The notes: generated by a model from the sequence alone, not told the origin. DNA of 64,000 bases from Ostrinia nubilalis (GCF_963855985.1 NC_087099.1:588001-652000), one strand, 5' to 3'; shown: positions 11,383 through 23,842, counted from the first letter of the stretch. Numbers and translations: made by a program.

Positions 11383-11833
11383 TTAATTAATTCTAGATTT
11401 TTTATGATTCCGTTTATCCAGCACAGCAATAAATTAGTGAGTTACAATTTTATTTTAGCTTACGTTTTGCAAATGTTGACATAAGTGAAGGCTGTAACAG
11501 TTGGTGAGCTGCCAAGTGATGGTGGAGCTGGCCGGAAGTGGCCTGCTGCGCCGCTGGCCCACAAACCTACTCGGGCTATCGCTGAGCTATTTCCTACCAA
11601 ATGTGTCAAGTCTTCCTGTCCTAAATACCATGACATCAACTGTTACGTTTGATTTGACAAACTAGAACTCGAAAACTAGTTTACCAAGAATTAATGTATT
11701 TGGAGAAATAGCAAAATCATTTTTGTAGTTTACGACTCTCCGCAAGTTTCACATATTTTGTGTAAACTTAATAAGTAACTCAGCACAAGAATGATTTGAC
11801 AACCTAACTGCTAACTGTTATTAGGTTTCTAAC
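11383..11833. other. Intergenic, nothing recognised
   Basis: No coding frame or repeat family was recognised. A small GC-richer patch lies near 11510-11580. Confidence 0.3.
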
Positions 11834-12510
11834 GGGTGTTTTTTTTAGAGGTATACAACTTTAAATTGGTTACACTGTTTCTAGTGATATTTAATTTGAT
11901 AGTTGGTGGTACATTTGTGGACAGTAGGTTTTGCCATTTTATAATTAAATAGAATAACTTCAGAACAACGTTTGCAAATTGTGCAAAAATGTATTTTAAA
12001 AATCATGGTTCAGTTTTCCATACAAACGTCCATATTACGGTCGACGTAATTTTCGTAACTTTTCATTCCTCAGATGAATGATATTAATGTGGCAGAGCTA
12101 TGGTTTCAACAAGATGGTGTTACCATCCAGCCACTACGCGACACATTCAATTTATTGCGGGAAACATTCGATGAGCGCATAATTTCACTCGATGGATCTT
12201 TGAATTTGCCTCCACAATCGGGTGATCTCACACATATGGATTATTTTCTCTGGGGATATCTGAAGTCCACTACTGCGCAGATAAAATACGGAATTCAATG
12301 CCAACATTCCTTATGTATGGCTCCAGTTGCTCGAAAAAGAAATTGAAAATTGGACATCTCGATTACGCTATATTTCAGCCAACCGTGGCGCCCTTTGGCC
12401 CGAAATAATTTTGAAGCATAAATGGCATAAGAACATCTGTTAAACAATACCATGTGAATCAAACATATTTTATTTCATTTTAAAGTTCTATACCTCTAAA
12501 AAAAACACCC
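11834..12510 (+). mobile_element. Internally deleted Tc1/mariner-type transposon with TIRs
   Basis: Terminal inverted repeats GGGTGTTTTTTTTAGAGGTA (left) and its complement (right end 12510) bracket 677 nt. Inside, 11960-12060 still shows a transposase N-terminal trace (SEQRLQIVQ-like, then FKNHGSVFHTNVHITVDVI) and 12074-12289 shows the C-terminal DDE region (WFQQDGVTIQPLRDTFNLLR, PPQSGDLTHMDYFLWGYLK). The frame shifts near 12290, after which LEKEIENWTSRLRYISANRG.. is read. The central part with the first catalytic residues is deleted, so it cannot be autonomous. Confidence 0.82.
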
Positions 12511-12969
12511 TATATTACTATTGGAAGTTGGAACAACTAAAATGATCAATAACTAGGCATGATCAAAAATTATCATCACATAACACCTTTATTAATATCA
12601 TGTCTGGTAATCCAGCCTAATTGAGATTACTACTAGTATCTACTAGTATTCATAGCCAGACTTAAAAAGACAAGTATTGTAATTTAAGAGTGTTGTATTG
12701 TAATTGTTCATTCTACCAGCCAGACATCGCAGAACTCCCGCTAAAAAACTAGCATTCCCATCAATCCGATCCGGAGATTTATTATAGCAATTTCCCGATG
12801 CACCCGGTTCGCATTAGGTTCTAGGCCTCGGCGACCCGATGACCTAGATGCGGGGCCTTGATCGTCCTGCTGCACATTTGTTTACCACTGCAAAATGCAT
12901 TCCGCTGAAGGGTACTATAATGAGGTTATGGGACCGTAGGTTTTTTTCCCTAGGGGTGTTTATTTCAAA
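12511..12969. other. Intergenic with one GC-rich module
   Basis: The stretch is mostly AT-rich. A GC-rich block at about 12790-12870 contains CGATGCACCCGG and resembles, in the opposite orientation, the dispersed modules at 13630-16880. No gene was recognised. Confidence 0.35.
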
Positions 12970-13171
12970 GTAGCTTTTGCCTGCGGCTTCACCCGCGCTA
13001 AATTTAGTTTGTGACAGAACGTCATACATAGCCCATATTATGTTATTCTGGGTTATAAACAATAATACTGCAAAGTTTCATCGAATTCCGTTCAGTAGTT
13101 TTAGCGTGAAAGAGTAACAAATATGTTAACATCCATACAAATTTTCGCATAAATAAAAATATTAGTAGGAT
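12970..13171 (+). mobile_element. Lepidopteran SINE/LINE-tail repeat, copy b
   Basis: It has the same order of blocks as 10726-10891 (AGCTTTTGCCTGCGGCTTC .. CAGTAGTTTTAGCGTGAAAG .. ATATTAGTAGGAT) and is a slightly longer, diverged copy. Confidence 0.7.
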
Positions 13172-15580
13172 GCAAACTATTATAGTAGGTAAACCCTTGA
13201 AATCGTTATCTGCAGGGAAATAATAAGCACTCTACATAATAATTTTAATTTAATTATGGGTATTATTACTATCTGATGTTTAAATGCTTTCCTCTTTAAC
13301 ATTATAATCGTGTAATCAAGAGCCTGTAAGCTTAACAATTACAACAAAAGTAATTATGGACTAGAATTAAGATTTTTGTATTATTTGCTTCATTATAAAT
13401 TTTTAAATTTTACAATTTTAAACATGTAACATCAAATTACTCTAAAGTTTTAGTGCTGTATTTAGTAGAAAAGACAAAATTAAAGTAAGTCTTTTTAAGA
13501 ACTCCCTTCTGACATTAATTTCGTCTCTTTGGTGGTGTATAGTTCTGCATAGTTCTGTCAATAGGACCATGTTTGCAGCGGCATTGTAAACGCATCACAA
13601 TCCGATAATCGCTGCCAAACAAGCGACGAGGGCGACCACACGATTAATCGCTCTACAGCCGGTCCGGACACGCGCGGTGCATCGCCCTTGAACTGCGCAA
13701 ACTGGGTCACGTGGACACTTCATGCTGCACAGACACATCAAGCTGGACTCTAGGACGTCTTATGTAATTTGTTTTAGGGTCTATTTCGCTATAAAATTAT
13801 GTAGTCTTAGCGAAATGCTAAAAGACTACACTGACAAAGTTTTAGTTTTTCAACTAATGAGTAATTATATTGTGACTGGAGATTTTACTGTTTGAGAGTT
13901 CTTAAACTACAAGGGTACCTACTGTGACTGGTGGTTTTACTTATTTTTGTTTTTAACTTTTAGAGGTTATGTAATTTATGGGTAGTCTTTTCTCCCTAAT
14001 TTTGCTTACAACAGCAATTTTGTTAAGTCTTACAAACTCTACAATGTTGTGTAAGTAATATGACTATTATTATGTTCACACTTTGTACTTATGCTTATTT
14101 ACGATTTTAAAGTTTAGAGATACATAGTTACCATCTTCAAATAATTGTCATCAAAAGATCTCAATAATATAATCACATTCCGAATCCGATGATGGAATTA
14201 CTCAAAATGCTTGTTATAGGAAGTTCTCTACATACATTATTTTTTGTATTATGTGAACAATTATGATAAGGTGTTTTTAATCAATTTCGATGAGAGATAG
14301 ATACCAATTACCAACAACGAACAATGTGAATCAAACTTGTGCATAAATAATGTATCATTAGACTGCTAAATGACCGAAGGTTGAATATTTAGTCTATCTC
14401 TATAATATGTTTATAACAAGTAGGTACCAAAGTTAAGATAAAACCTAAACAGCCGTTTATAGATAATTTGTGTGCCTCGCTGAGCACACACGTCCCAGCC
14501 CAAATAACGGGGTGACCACACTATCGATTGGAGGCCGGTCCCGAGCGGCGGTGCAACGACCTTGAACTGATGCTGGTGCCGAAGTAGGTCATCGCGACGT
14601 TGCACACGAGTTTCAGTCTACATTTAGGTAATCACAATTTAATGGACGTTTCAAAAATCAATTTTAGGGGAACTTATTTGAAACATTAATGTATAGTACG
14701 AGCCATCGTGGATAAGTCACCATGTTAACCACCTTACTGCGATCATTTTGAAAGTTAAGTACTTTCATATCCTCGTCTTATTCAAGAGCAGATTATGAGA
14801 TTAAAAAGAAGGGTTTGGGAAAACTCAGAATGTGTGACAAAGTGTAATTTAAAAAATCTGCTTAGGCGTGTTGCCTGCAGAGTAGAATAAGACCATCAGA
14901 ACTTTTCCCGCGGTTATCACAAAATGCAATAAAGGGAGAAATAAATCCTAAGGTCAATAAGAAAGCATTCGTCTCCCTGCAGAGGAGACTAAATTTATGA
15001 CATGACGATGACAATGATGACGAAAAAAAAGTTAGTATCTTTATATGGAAGTACAGAGACAGAGACTTTTGAAATGTTTTATTGGCAAGTCGTTTGCAAC
15101 AAGAACTGTTACTGAAAGTGGTATGCCTTCTAAATAGGCTACTATAAAGGCCTGCCTCTACGAAGTTTAAAAGGAGACACCAAAATTAAGAAATAATTTA
15201 TTTAAGCCACGATTCTAGTTAACTCGGGACTTTTCAAAGTAAAGTAACTAAATATTAGCTCAATAATATAACTGCGATCTTTAGTTATATCATTGCTGTA
15301 TTCTATTAGCCAATATATAATCGAAGCGACCACTGTAGTCCCGAACAGCCGGTGCCAGTAGGAGCAACCTAGATTCCAGCGCGGAAACCGAATAAAGTAG
15401 GTATACCACAGTAGAAATAAATACAATGTAAATACTATCGTTTACCTACAACCTATTAAATCTCGATACATTTATAAGCTGGAAAAAATAAATAGTATTA
15501 TTGATAACCTATAAAGAACTCGTGAAGACTGCTTTGTGGTTAAATCAAATAGGTGCTACTATACTTTTCAGACAGCTTTA

Positions 15581-16051
15581 TGCCCGTTTTCACCATCAAT
15601 CCTTAATTTTTAAGTAACCCCTATCCCCTATGGGACTATTCCCACCTCTCGTTCCTACCACTGCAACTCCTGTGTAGCCAGGATCTACAGCTTGACCGCC
15701 ACAAAAACCCAACCAATGAAGGTCAAGTTTGTCCCGGGGAAAGCTAAACTGTCATTGGACCAGCAACGAAATTAATCAGAAGAACATAGGAGGAGTTCGA
15801 AATTAAGGTTCGACTTCCCTCCATTGCAAAGCGGATGACAGGTGACAAACAAAGGTTTAAGACACCTTTAAGAAAAGATGATGCACCACGGACAATAAAT
15901 TAAATTAAGGGGGCCTATCTTATGAGCAATTAGCAACTACCTGCCAATAATATTTTTCACAAAATCGCCTATCCCCTATGGTAAAACAAAGCAGGAATTT
16001 TGTTTTCAAAGGGGTCACTTAAAAATTAGGGATTGATGGTGAAAACGGGCA
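15581..16051. mobile_element. MITE (family 2, long copy) carrying a nested insertion
   Basis: The ends TGCCCGTTTTCACCATCAAT and its complement form inverted repeats of about 40 nt. A short copy of the same family is at 36275-36391. In this copy 15634-15967 (334 nt) is an extra block flanked by the 14-bp direct repeat CCTATCCCCTATGG (15620-15633 and 15968-15981). Without it the MITE would be about 120 nt, like the short copy. Confidence 0.85.
15634..15967. mobile_element. Retroposon-like insertion inside a MITE
   Basis: The 334-nt block is bounded by a perfect 14-bp duplication of the host MITE, as expected of LINE- or SINE-type integration. It contains GGTTCGACTTCC near 15808, a good match to a pol III B box, but no clear A box at the usual distance. 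There is no coding frame. It may be an undescribed SINE. Confidence 0.55.
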
Positions 16052-17458
16052 TTAAACAACTCAACCCATGGTTTAGTTTTAGTTTAGTTACTAGAAGGTA
16101 GTATATCAGTCACGTTGGTACACAAATCATCGTATTAAATTAATACGCATTTAATCAATACATTAACTTAGGTGAAGTACTTATAAAGATTCCTGAAACC
16201 GCCGCAGGACTAACGTTCTTTGCTTGTACAATTCAAAATAAACAATCATAATGAACTGTGAAATACAATGCAGAATAAACAGGGCAACCACACTACTATA
16301 GCGGCGGGGACACGCTCGGTGCACCGCCCTTGGGCTGGGAACTGGGGCGGCCGTGTTTGTGTGCCTATACCCACGATACTATACGACATTTTAAATGCCA
16401 GGAGACGGATGAGCTTTGAAGGATATTAAGCTTGAAGCTTACTTTGATAAGTATATGAAATTCAAAATCTTTATTCGTATGTAGGCTCTTTTCAGGGCAG
16501 TTATACACGTCCTAAATATACCTTGCTCTACCACCACTTCGGGACAACATAATATAGGCTGATACTGAGAATTGTGTCATTTAATATCAGTTTTTTAATG
16601 TATGGCTATTTCCACCCATTTAAAATCAAAAACTCAACATTGCTAACCTTGCAAGGCCCACAAACCACGAAATTCGAAAAACGCTTATGCGCCTTCTGAA
16701 TTTTTTCATAATCACCTTACTTGAGTGTGTTTTGGATAAAAATACCCATATCCAAAACTCATAATAAATAAATACCATAGCGATTCATTCCTTTATTATT
16801 TGTTCGGACAAGTAAGGGCGACCATTCCTTTTATTCTCCCATAGATCCCGGAAGCTGCGGGTGCACCGATCGTTCTGGCGGAATTTTTATTGAATCTCGG
16901 ACCTCGACCCAATAACTTAGAATGGAATATTTAGTAGGCCCAGCTTTTGCGGTGCGAAGGTCACCGAGTCACAATATAATCGGAATCGGCTTATTTATAT
17001 TCATTTTAGGGTATCTGACTCTCATAATCTATGACAATTGATTCGTTTACTTCGATAAAATATACAGGGCTTGCTGAAAAATATGTTACTAAATTGATGT
17101 TTTTGAAGATGACGATTGATGCATGGCATTTATGTATGACGTCATCTAAAATTACAAAATTATTTAAAAAAAAAACTATTTTATACGACATGTGAATTTT
17201 TATTTTCCTTAGTTGAATCCATAAATCGCAATCCTAGTAAGCTCTCTAGGGATTCGTAAGAACTTCATGCTTTAGACACTTACATAGGGGCTTAGGTGGA
17301 TTCTGTTCCTCTTTACTGAAGATCTGCTCGACTCGTGTGTGAAATTAAATTGCCTGGGCTATAGCTGAATTCTTTTTCCTTTGGTGAGTTTGTCACCTTA
17401 ATACTTATTTAAACTTGAATGCCATATAAATTGGTACATAGAGCGTTATGAATGTCAT

Positions 17459-17667
17459 AGAATAGAATAGAATAGAATAGAATAGAATAGAATAGAATAG
17501 AATAGAATAGAATAGAATAGAATAGAATAGAATAGAATAGAATAGAATAGAATAGAATAGAATAGAATAGAATAGAATAGAATAGAATAGAATAGAATAG
17601 AATAGAATAGAATAGAATAGAATAGAATAGAATAGAATAGAATAGAATAGAATAGAATAGAATAGAA
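17459..17667. repeat. Perfect pentanucleotide array (GAATA)n, about 41 copies
   Basis: About 209 nt of uninterrupted AATAG repeats. On the - strand the array follows GCAATAAATAAATTCTATTC, which resembles the end of the LINE at 2830-4577 (AATAAATGATTTCTATTC). It is therefore most simply read as the greatly expanded tail of a related, - strand LINE fragment at about 17668-17720. Confidence 0.9.
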
Positions 17668-17800
17668 TTTATTTATTGCTTTTTCTGTGTACATAAGACA
17701 TTTTCTGCCTATTAGTATCACCGGAAAATAATCTAGATCTAAACCAACAGAAAATCTACGGTGTTCGCTAGACTAAACATAGGTACTATTTTGAACAGAG

Positions 17801-17901
17801 CTGCCAACTGCAACTGCAGAGAGCACGTGCAGCACCTGTATTGTACGGCTGGTTTGTTTGTATTTTGCAGCTGTGGTGCTGTCTACAGTTGCAATTGGCA
17901 G
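17801..17901. mobile_element. MITE-like hairpin element
   Basis: CTGCCAACTGCAACTGCAGA at the left end is mirrored at the right (..TCTACAGTTGCAATTGGCAG), with about 45 nt between the arms. There is no coding capacity. Confidence 0.65.
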
Positions 17902-19726
17902 GTCAGTTCGAAATACTCATATTTATTCCTACATAGCAGTAATGGTTTTTTTCCTATAATAACACAAGCACAAATTCATAAATAATTTAGATAGTTACTT
18001 CCATCTTCGACTTGATCATCACTTTTCATCAGGTGAGATGCAGTCTAAAAGTTTCCCCAATGTGGTTAAATAATGTTATTATCCTAAAAAGTTTTTCCTA
18101 TTATCGTGTCCCTGCAGATACGCAGACCAGTTAGTTAGTGCACTACGCTTGACAGTTGAAGGTAAAAAGTAAAAATTGGGCATTAAAACTGCTCGCCCCG
18201 GGAACCAAGCGGCCGTGGCCGGGGCTGACCTAAAAACGGGTTCACGGCCGCGCCCGTCCCTGTTGCATCCCGATCGATGCCTCCCTGAAGACTACGGGAG
18301 TACGCTGGTGATGGTGATGAGTGGAAGACTAAGGTATACCAATCCAACATCAGCTTCTAAGCACTAAGTCAAAGTAACATAGTACTTATCTTACTAGTAT
18401 GTTTATTTAGTGTAACAACCTCGACTATTTTTCTCGCATTAGAACCCTATTACGTCAATAGGGGTAAATACATAAAATAATCTAAGACTAGGTGTATTTA
18501 CAATATTTAAAATATATTTTTATACATACTTATTTCAATCAAAGGACAAAAGTAAGAGCATAATACGAGTACAATAGACATTCCTGATTATTCTTCGTAA
18601 CTTCTGAGCGTTAGCGTGGAGCTTAGTAGTATAAGTTAAGAATATTTGGTAACTCAACCATTACCTTCCTACAACTATCGAATCTGTGTTTCCTACTTAA
18701 AACCACGTGATAGCCTCTAATGGCATTGTTTATGTACTAACATGTCAGATTGTAACCACAAGCATATTTAGCGGCAATCTCTCCTTTTTTTGAATACCGG
18801 GTGTGTGCAGTACCTCTAAGCCCACCGAAATGTCACATATATCGGAGCTCAACGTCTCGTGTCTAGTGATTGTGCCTGACAGACCAATTTCCAGTGGAGT
18901 TCGCCGTGAATCGCTTGAGATTGTCTTAGAAAGACAGATTAGTTCGGATGGATATGGTGTTCGTTCATGTAAAGCAGGTGTAAGCATCCTAGACTGCATC
19001 ACACTTATTAACATCAGGTGCGATTGTGGTCAAATACCTGCCTTGTTATGCATAAAAAAAAACATCAATTAATGTGTTTTAAATAAATAAACAAACAAAT
19101 AAATTGTTCAGGCACCTTCGTAGTAGTAAATAAAGTAGTACCTAAATCTTCTGGTAAAGTACCTTTGTAGGTACTGAAACCAGGCCTGTTCATCTCCGCG
19201 AGTTTACATCGAAAACAAAACACGCACGATGGCCCACCTACAGGATACTATTCGTCAAGGCCTCACATACGAGCGAACATTGACTCACGCACGCGTATTC
19301 TAGTGTACGATGGAAAAAAATAAAGAAAATGGTGTACTAAACTATGCAGTATTTAACTGCCTAAATGATAATAAAAACACAGAATGTACCTTACTTTTTT
19401 AAGTTGCCTGAAGACACTGAGAGGTAAATAAGTAGTTAAATATTATTCATGATAATTCATGCTAAATCATGTATTTCCTCCGCCATTTTCTGCAATTTGG
19501 CACCTCACGTCACATCATTTTACCGAAGTCAGCCCTATAGCTTCGGCGCAGTGCCGATCACTGACGTTTGTCAACAAAATAGTGCTTGACTCTTGAGACA
19601 GGCTAAATTACACCATATTATTATTGTTAATGACATTGAGCATACATTTTTTTAAATACCTTCGCGAAGTAAAACTTCTGTACGTAGTACTTATTATTAT
19701 TTTGTGCTGAAACTTTCAGAAATACT
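17902..19726. other. Intergenic with repeat-like remnants
   Basis: A GC-rich block lies at about 18190-18300. The stretch 18800-19100 ends in a lepidopteran-looking repeat tail (AACATCAGGTGCGATTGTGG followed by an A-run and AAATAAATAAAC), and a similar CATCAGGTGAGATGCAGTC lies near 18030. No gene was recognised. Confidence 0.35.
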
Positions 19727-19837
19727 AAGGCTGAGTTGCACCATCTTACTTTAACTTTGATAAACGTCTAAAGTCTGTCAAACTCCATACAAAAAGCACT
19801 GGTTATCGTTAAAGTTACGTGGTGCAACCCATCCTAA
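19727..19837. mobile_element. MITE-like inverted-repeat element, family 1 copy c
   Basis: The ends AGGCTGAGTTGCACCATCTT and TGGTGCAACCCATCCT are inverted repeats. Of the three copies this has the best preserved symmetry, with CTTACTTTAAC and GTTAAAGT inside. Confidence 0.75.
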
Positions 19838-21098
19838 GATATGATATTTTATCTTCCCGTAGCCACATGACGTTATTTTGTAGCGTTCGCCTACTAATTT
19901 CTACAAATGCAGTTTGCGTATTAACTGGTGTTGTGTAGTTCGGTACACTAACACCAGACTAGGTAGTTAGTTGTTCACGATTTTGAAAAGTGGTAGTATA
20001 GCAAGCTCTCTTGGTATTAAATACTCAGAAGAAGGACCACTCGGTACAATAAGGAATTTATAAGATTTTAAACTTTCGCGTTCCATTTCAACTAAAATAT
20101 TAAGTAAAGACCCGTGTCTTCCTATTTTAGTTAAAATAAGGAATTTCAAAGCCCACCTTTATTAAATGTACCGAATTCAAGTGCTTATCCATCACCGACG
20201 ATGCACCGGCCTCGCGCCGCGCCCCAAAACTGGGTCATGAGCAGGCATCCAAGGCCCGAGGCGGATTTTAAAATCGTTACCCTACTTTGTTACTGCACTT
20301 GCTTTCCGGTGTTTATTTGGACAATTTAGAAGAACATACTTAAAAAGCAAGTTGAGGATGGTCACAATTTTAAGAGCTTTTTAATTTGCACTTGACCAGT
20401 TAATTGTTAATTCAAGGTTTTATAAAAACAAATTAAAATACAGTGCTGCATTACAGAAGTAGTACGAAGGTACCTAATGAAATAGACTGTGAGCTTTTAT
20501 ACAAGTACTTATTTGTGTAAAATTAGTAACCTACAATCACGTAATCTTAAACCCATATTCTGATCCTGTATTCAGTAAGTAGCTTTTCATAGTAAAGCTA
20601 TGTAACTATTAAATATTTATGAAATAAATATTAGGTTGATAATAAGAAATACAATACTAATCAAAAAGAACCGACTTACTTTTGACAAGGAAAATTATCT
20701 TTGTTATTATTGAAGTGTGGTAACTAACTTAAAACTAGCTTGGTGATATTGTTAATATATTAAGCAAATTAAAACCTTTTCTCTGCTGCGACGGCTCCCA
20801 CTCCCAGCACTGCTCCTAAGTGCCTGCGACTCGCTCCGCCTCCATTTTGTTCCTATAGAAATAGTAATGTAATCAAGCAGAGACCACGGCATTATCAAAC
20901 GCACACAATATCACCTCATTATAGGTTATACTTTGAAACAAAAATATCCCTGTGTGCTTTGGTAGCAACATTGTATGTTTTGAGATTTATCGTAGGTAAC
21001 AAACTTTAATATCATTTATTTATTTAATGGCACAACATTGTAAAAATATGTAAAACTAAACAAAGCAAACAACTAATAGGTATAATAATTCAATAACT
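19838..21098. other. Intergenic, little recognised
   Basis: One GC-rich block (about 20190-20265) contains CGATGCACCGGCC and resembles the module family. The rest is AT-rich with no coding or repeat signal that I can support. Confidence 0.35.
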
Positions 21099-21102
21099 TA
21101 CA

Positions 21103-23365
21103 AGCATGGACCTATAAAAAAAGGCGGACGGAACTCGCGCTACAACAAAACTGTGACGCAAAATTTTGGCGTTTGTCTATTGTGTGAGTGAATTTAGGGA
21201 TGCCATGTTAGCCAAAACATTTTACCCATTTATCTTAAGAAAAACATAGATGGGCAGATATGTTACTTGGAAATGTAGACGAAATTATATCGTGCCATTT
21301 GAAAAGGATGAAAGATGAATACGTTGAGGTAGACGCGAAATTTTCAAATTTTCTTACTTTGTTTGCAAGTCAGTGTCAGGTACGATTCACGCAGTTACAA
21401 ATTATCAATCTTGTGTACCTACGTAATCATATTCTTATGTATTACGTGGGACACTATTTAAGTTGTGAGCCTAACTATGAAAACAAAGTAGTTTATTATT
21501 AAAATGGTATTGATTGCGTTTATTGGTATTGTCTTTCATGATTTATGTACTTTTTAATGTGTCCGAAACACTTTTCATAGCATTTTTTCCACTCAGCTTG
21601 AGGCACCTCCAAAGCATGGTTTTTGACCGCACCGACAATTGCTTCTGGCTACATAAATCGCTGTTCACGCTTTTAATTTTAATATATGGGTACCAAAAGA
21701 AGTGCTTAGATTCCAAGCAAGAATTTTGTAGCGTTGGACCTGTTTAAATCATGTTTTGAGTGTTAAAAAAAGTCAGTTGTTTGACGAGACGTGTAAAAGC
21801 TCACATTTTCGTCACGAATGGCGATTGGACTATGCTGGTCAGTTTCCCTTATTAAACTGAAGACTTTTGGAAAAAAGTGGCTGTTTACTATAAATAATTA
21901 ACCATTGTAAATTTCTCTAGTGATGTTTCTGTCATATAATCGGATATTTCGGAAAAATAGGCGACCGTAAGTTTCAAAGTGTTCCGAGCGCATGGGACTT
22001 TTGTTGGAATTGGTTCATCTTAAAACACCTCCATAGTCGATAGCTGTTTATTTTCAGGATCATTATGCATAGATCCTTAATTCGTCAACTGCCACAATTT
22101 TAAAAACGGCTTTTAAAGCTTTTTAAACGTATTTATCAAAGATTTCCAAGGACTAAACGACACAAGCGTCCTATTGAGCGTTTGAAAAATTTTGTGACAT
22201 CCAGCGAGAAAAAATCGTATTAATCATAATATGGTCATACAATATTTTATTACTGCTAGTGGAACTAATGCCTAGGATTATCTCAATCCTACGATATATC
22301 ACATGACGAGGTTTCTCTTCCATTTTTCTAACAACATCAATGTTATCCGCCACTATTAGTCATTTTGGACGACTTTCGCAAAGTTCACTGGTGAGCCAAT
22401 GACATACATTATTATAGGTACTTGTTAAACTAGCGTTTTACAATGGTAAAGGACAGATCTTTATCACCAAAAGTGAAATTTAGCTGACCGCTTTAGTTTT
22501 GTATTGATTAACCACGTCGAAAGTCATAATAAATCTTCGTGCGAAAATTTCCGCACGTCAATTCCATGTTTTTGTAGTCAAGATAATTTTCAATTCAATG
22601 TTAATAATACAAAACGTGCTCAAATGATAAAAAGTTTTGAACAAGGTTGTAGTCAAAAATGTCAAACTTTTCATTAAAAGTATCAGATGTTGTCTAACAA
22701 CACGTTATGTTGTCGAGGCTCACAACTTAAATAGTGCCCTAGTATATCATCAATATTATTATCTCTGATAGATTTTAACATACAACCTGACACTGACTTG
22801 CAAAAATATAAGAAAATTTGAATTTCGTAGTTCCACGCCCTTGGGAAGGATCAAATCTGCCTACGAAAATATATATTATCCCATTAAAACACAGTTATTA
22901 TGATACATTATTTTATTTCAATAGTATGCGTAATAAAAACCTAAAAAGTCTTAAAATTATAGATTTCCCACTTTTCGGGTAATTTTCCCACGTAAATAAC
23001 TGAGAACACTGGCTTTTGACGTATTATTTTGTCGGGTGATTGACGTTTGATTTTAATATTTTAATGTTTATAAAATCGGGGAAATAAGTGATTAGATTAT
23101 TAGTTTACCTGTGAAATGTGATTCCTTGATTTTTGTTCATTCGATCAGAACGGTTTTTACACAATTTCACCACGCAAGACATGTCGTATTTGTGTTTTTT
23201 TTTCGCCGCGTAAATGTGTCAACTGTGTGAAGTTTGCACTCGAAGTGGTGTATCAGGGTATGAATGTGTGCGTGCCGGCCTGTACGTACAGGCGAGCTGG
23301 TATATCCTAATGTCACAGTATTTTGTTGATGAGAATCCGTCCGACTTTTTTTATAGGTCCATGCT
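21103..23365. mobile_element. TIR element flanked by TACA, interrupted by a mariner
   Basis: The ends AGCATGGACCTATAAAAAAA and its complement (right end 23365) are long inverted repeats. The flanks are TACA at 21099-21102 and 23366-23369, a likely 4-bp target duplication. Inner arms also match in inverted order near 21340-21390 and 22790-22840 (GACACTGACTTGC.. / GCAAGTCAGTGTC). Subtracting the mariner at 21445-22742 leaves a non-autonomous element of about 970 nt. Confidence 0.75.
21445..22742 (-). mobile_element. Decayed mariner transposon
   Basis: Inverted ends (ACACTATTTAAGTTGTGAGC at left; CACTATTTAAGTTGTGAGCC on the other strand at right) bracket about 1.3 kb, the usual mariner size. 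On the - strand 22171-22353 reads VRKMEEKPRHVIYRRIEIIL, then a GISSTS.. segment and RWMSQNFSNAQ (helix-turn-helix region), and about 21550-21680 reads VKNHALEVPQAEWKKCYEK (C terminus). Stops and shifts separate these pieces, so no intact transposase is encoded. Confidence 0.85.
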
Positions 23366-23842
23366 TACAAGATAAAACATTTCCACAATACATTTTTATA
23401 ATTTCCACATTCCGTAATAATCACTTATGAAAGTCACATAATTATACACTTGATTAATGAAATTACATGCTAAACATTCAGTTTATTAATAAATTAACGA
23501 CTGAGGTAAAAATTCAATAAAAAAACAACACATGCTTTTTGTCAAAACAATCAATTTTCTTAGCGGCCATTACGCGCGCCTTAAAAAAAAGAAAACACAA
23601 TGGCAAAGGAATTAAATGACATACAGCCTGGGCATACAGCTTCTGTTTGAAAAAAAAACCTCGTTCAATAATTTATGAATTTCAAATTTCGAATCGGATT
23701 TATTTGAGGTTAGACGCCACGTGACTATTTATGTCTAATCTGTGGTTCGTGATAATTTTTTAATTGATAAAAATAAATGATAAATACTACTTTTATAATT
23801 TCTATGTAAATAAATGATACAAAATTGCAGCGAATAAATGTT
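23366..23842. other. Intergenic, nothing recognised
   Basis: AT-rich DNA between the TACA-flanked element and the TAA-linked LINE. No feature is supported. Confidence 0.35.

Larger units (their letters stand above)
13630..16880. repeat. Dispersed family of GC-rich 50-90 nt modules
   Basis: Five related blocks stand out in AT-rich DNA at about 13630-13705, 14509-14580, 15324-15372, 16282-16345 and 16816-16880. Each begins near (G)GGCGACCAC and, after CCGG-type bases, has a GGTGCACC-like core (GGTGCATCGCCCTTGAACTG in the first, GGTGCACCGCCCTTGGGCTG in the fourth). In the first, GGGCGA at 13630-13635 pairs exactly with TCGCCC at 13682-13687. Less similar blocks occur near 12790, 18190 and 20190. 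Function is unknown; they may be diverged copies of one repeat, structured RNAs or alternative exons. Confidence 0.5.

Noticed and set aside
17455..17721. Open frame of repeated FYSIL residues on the - strand
   Set aside because: It is translation of a perfect pentanucleotide microsatellite.
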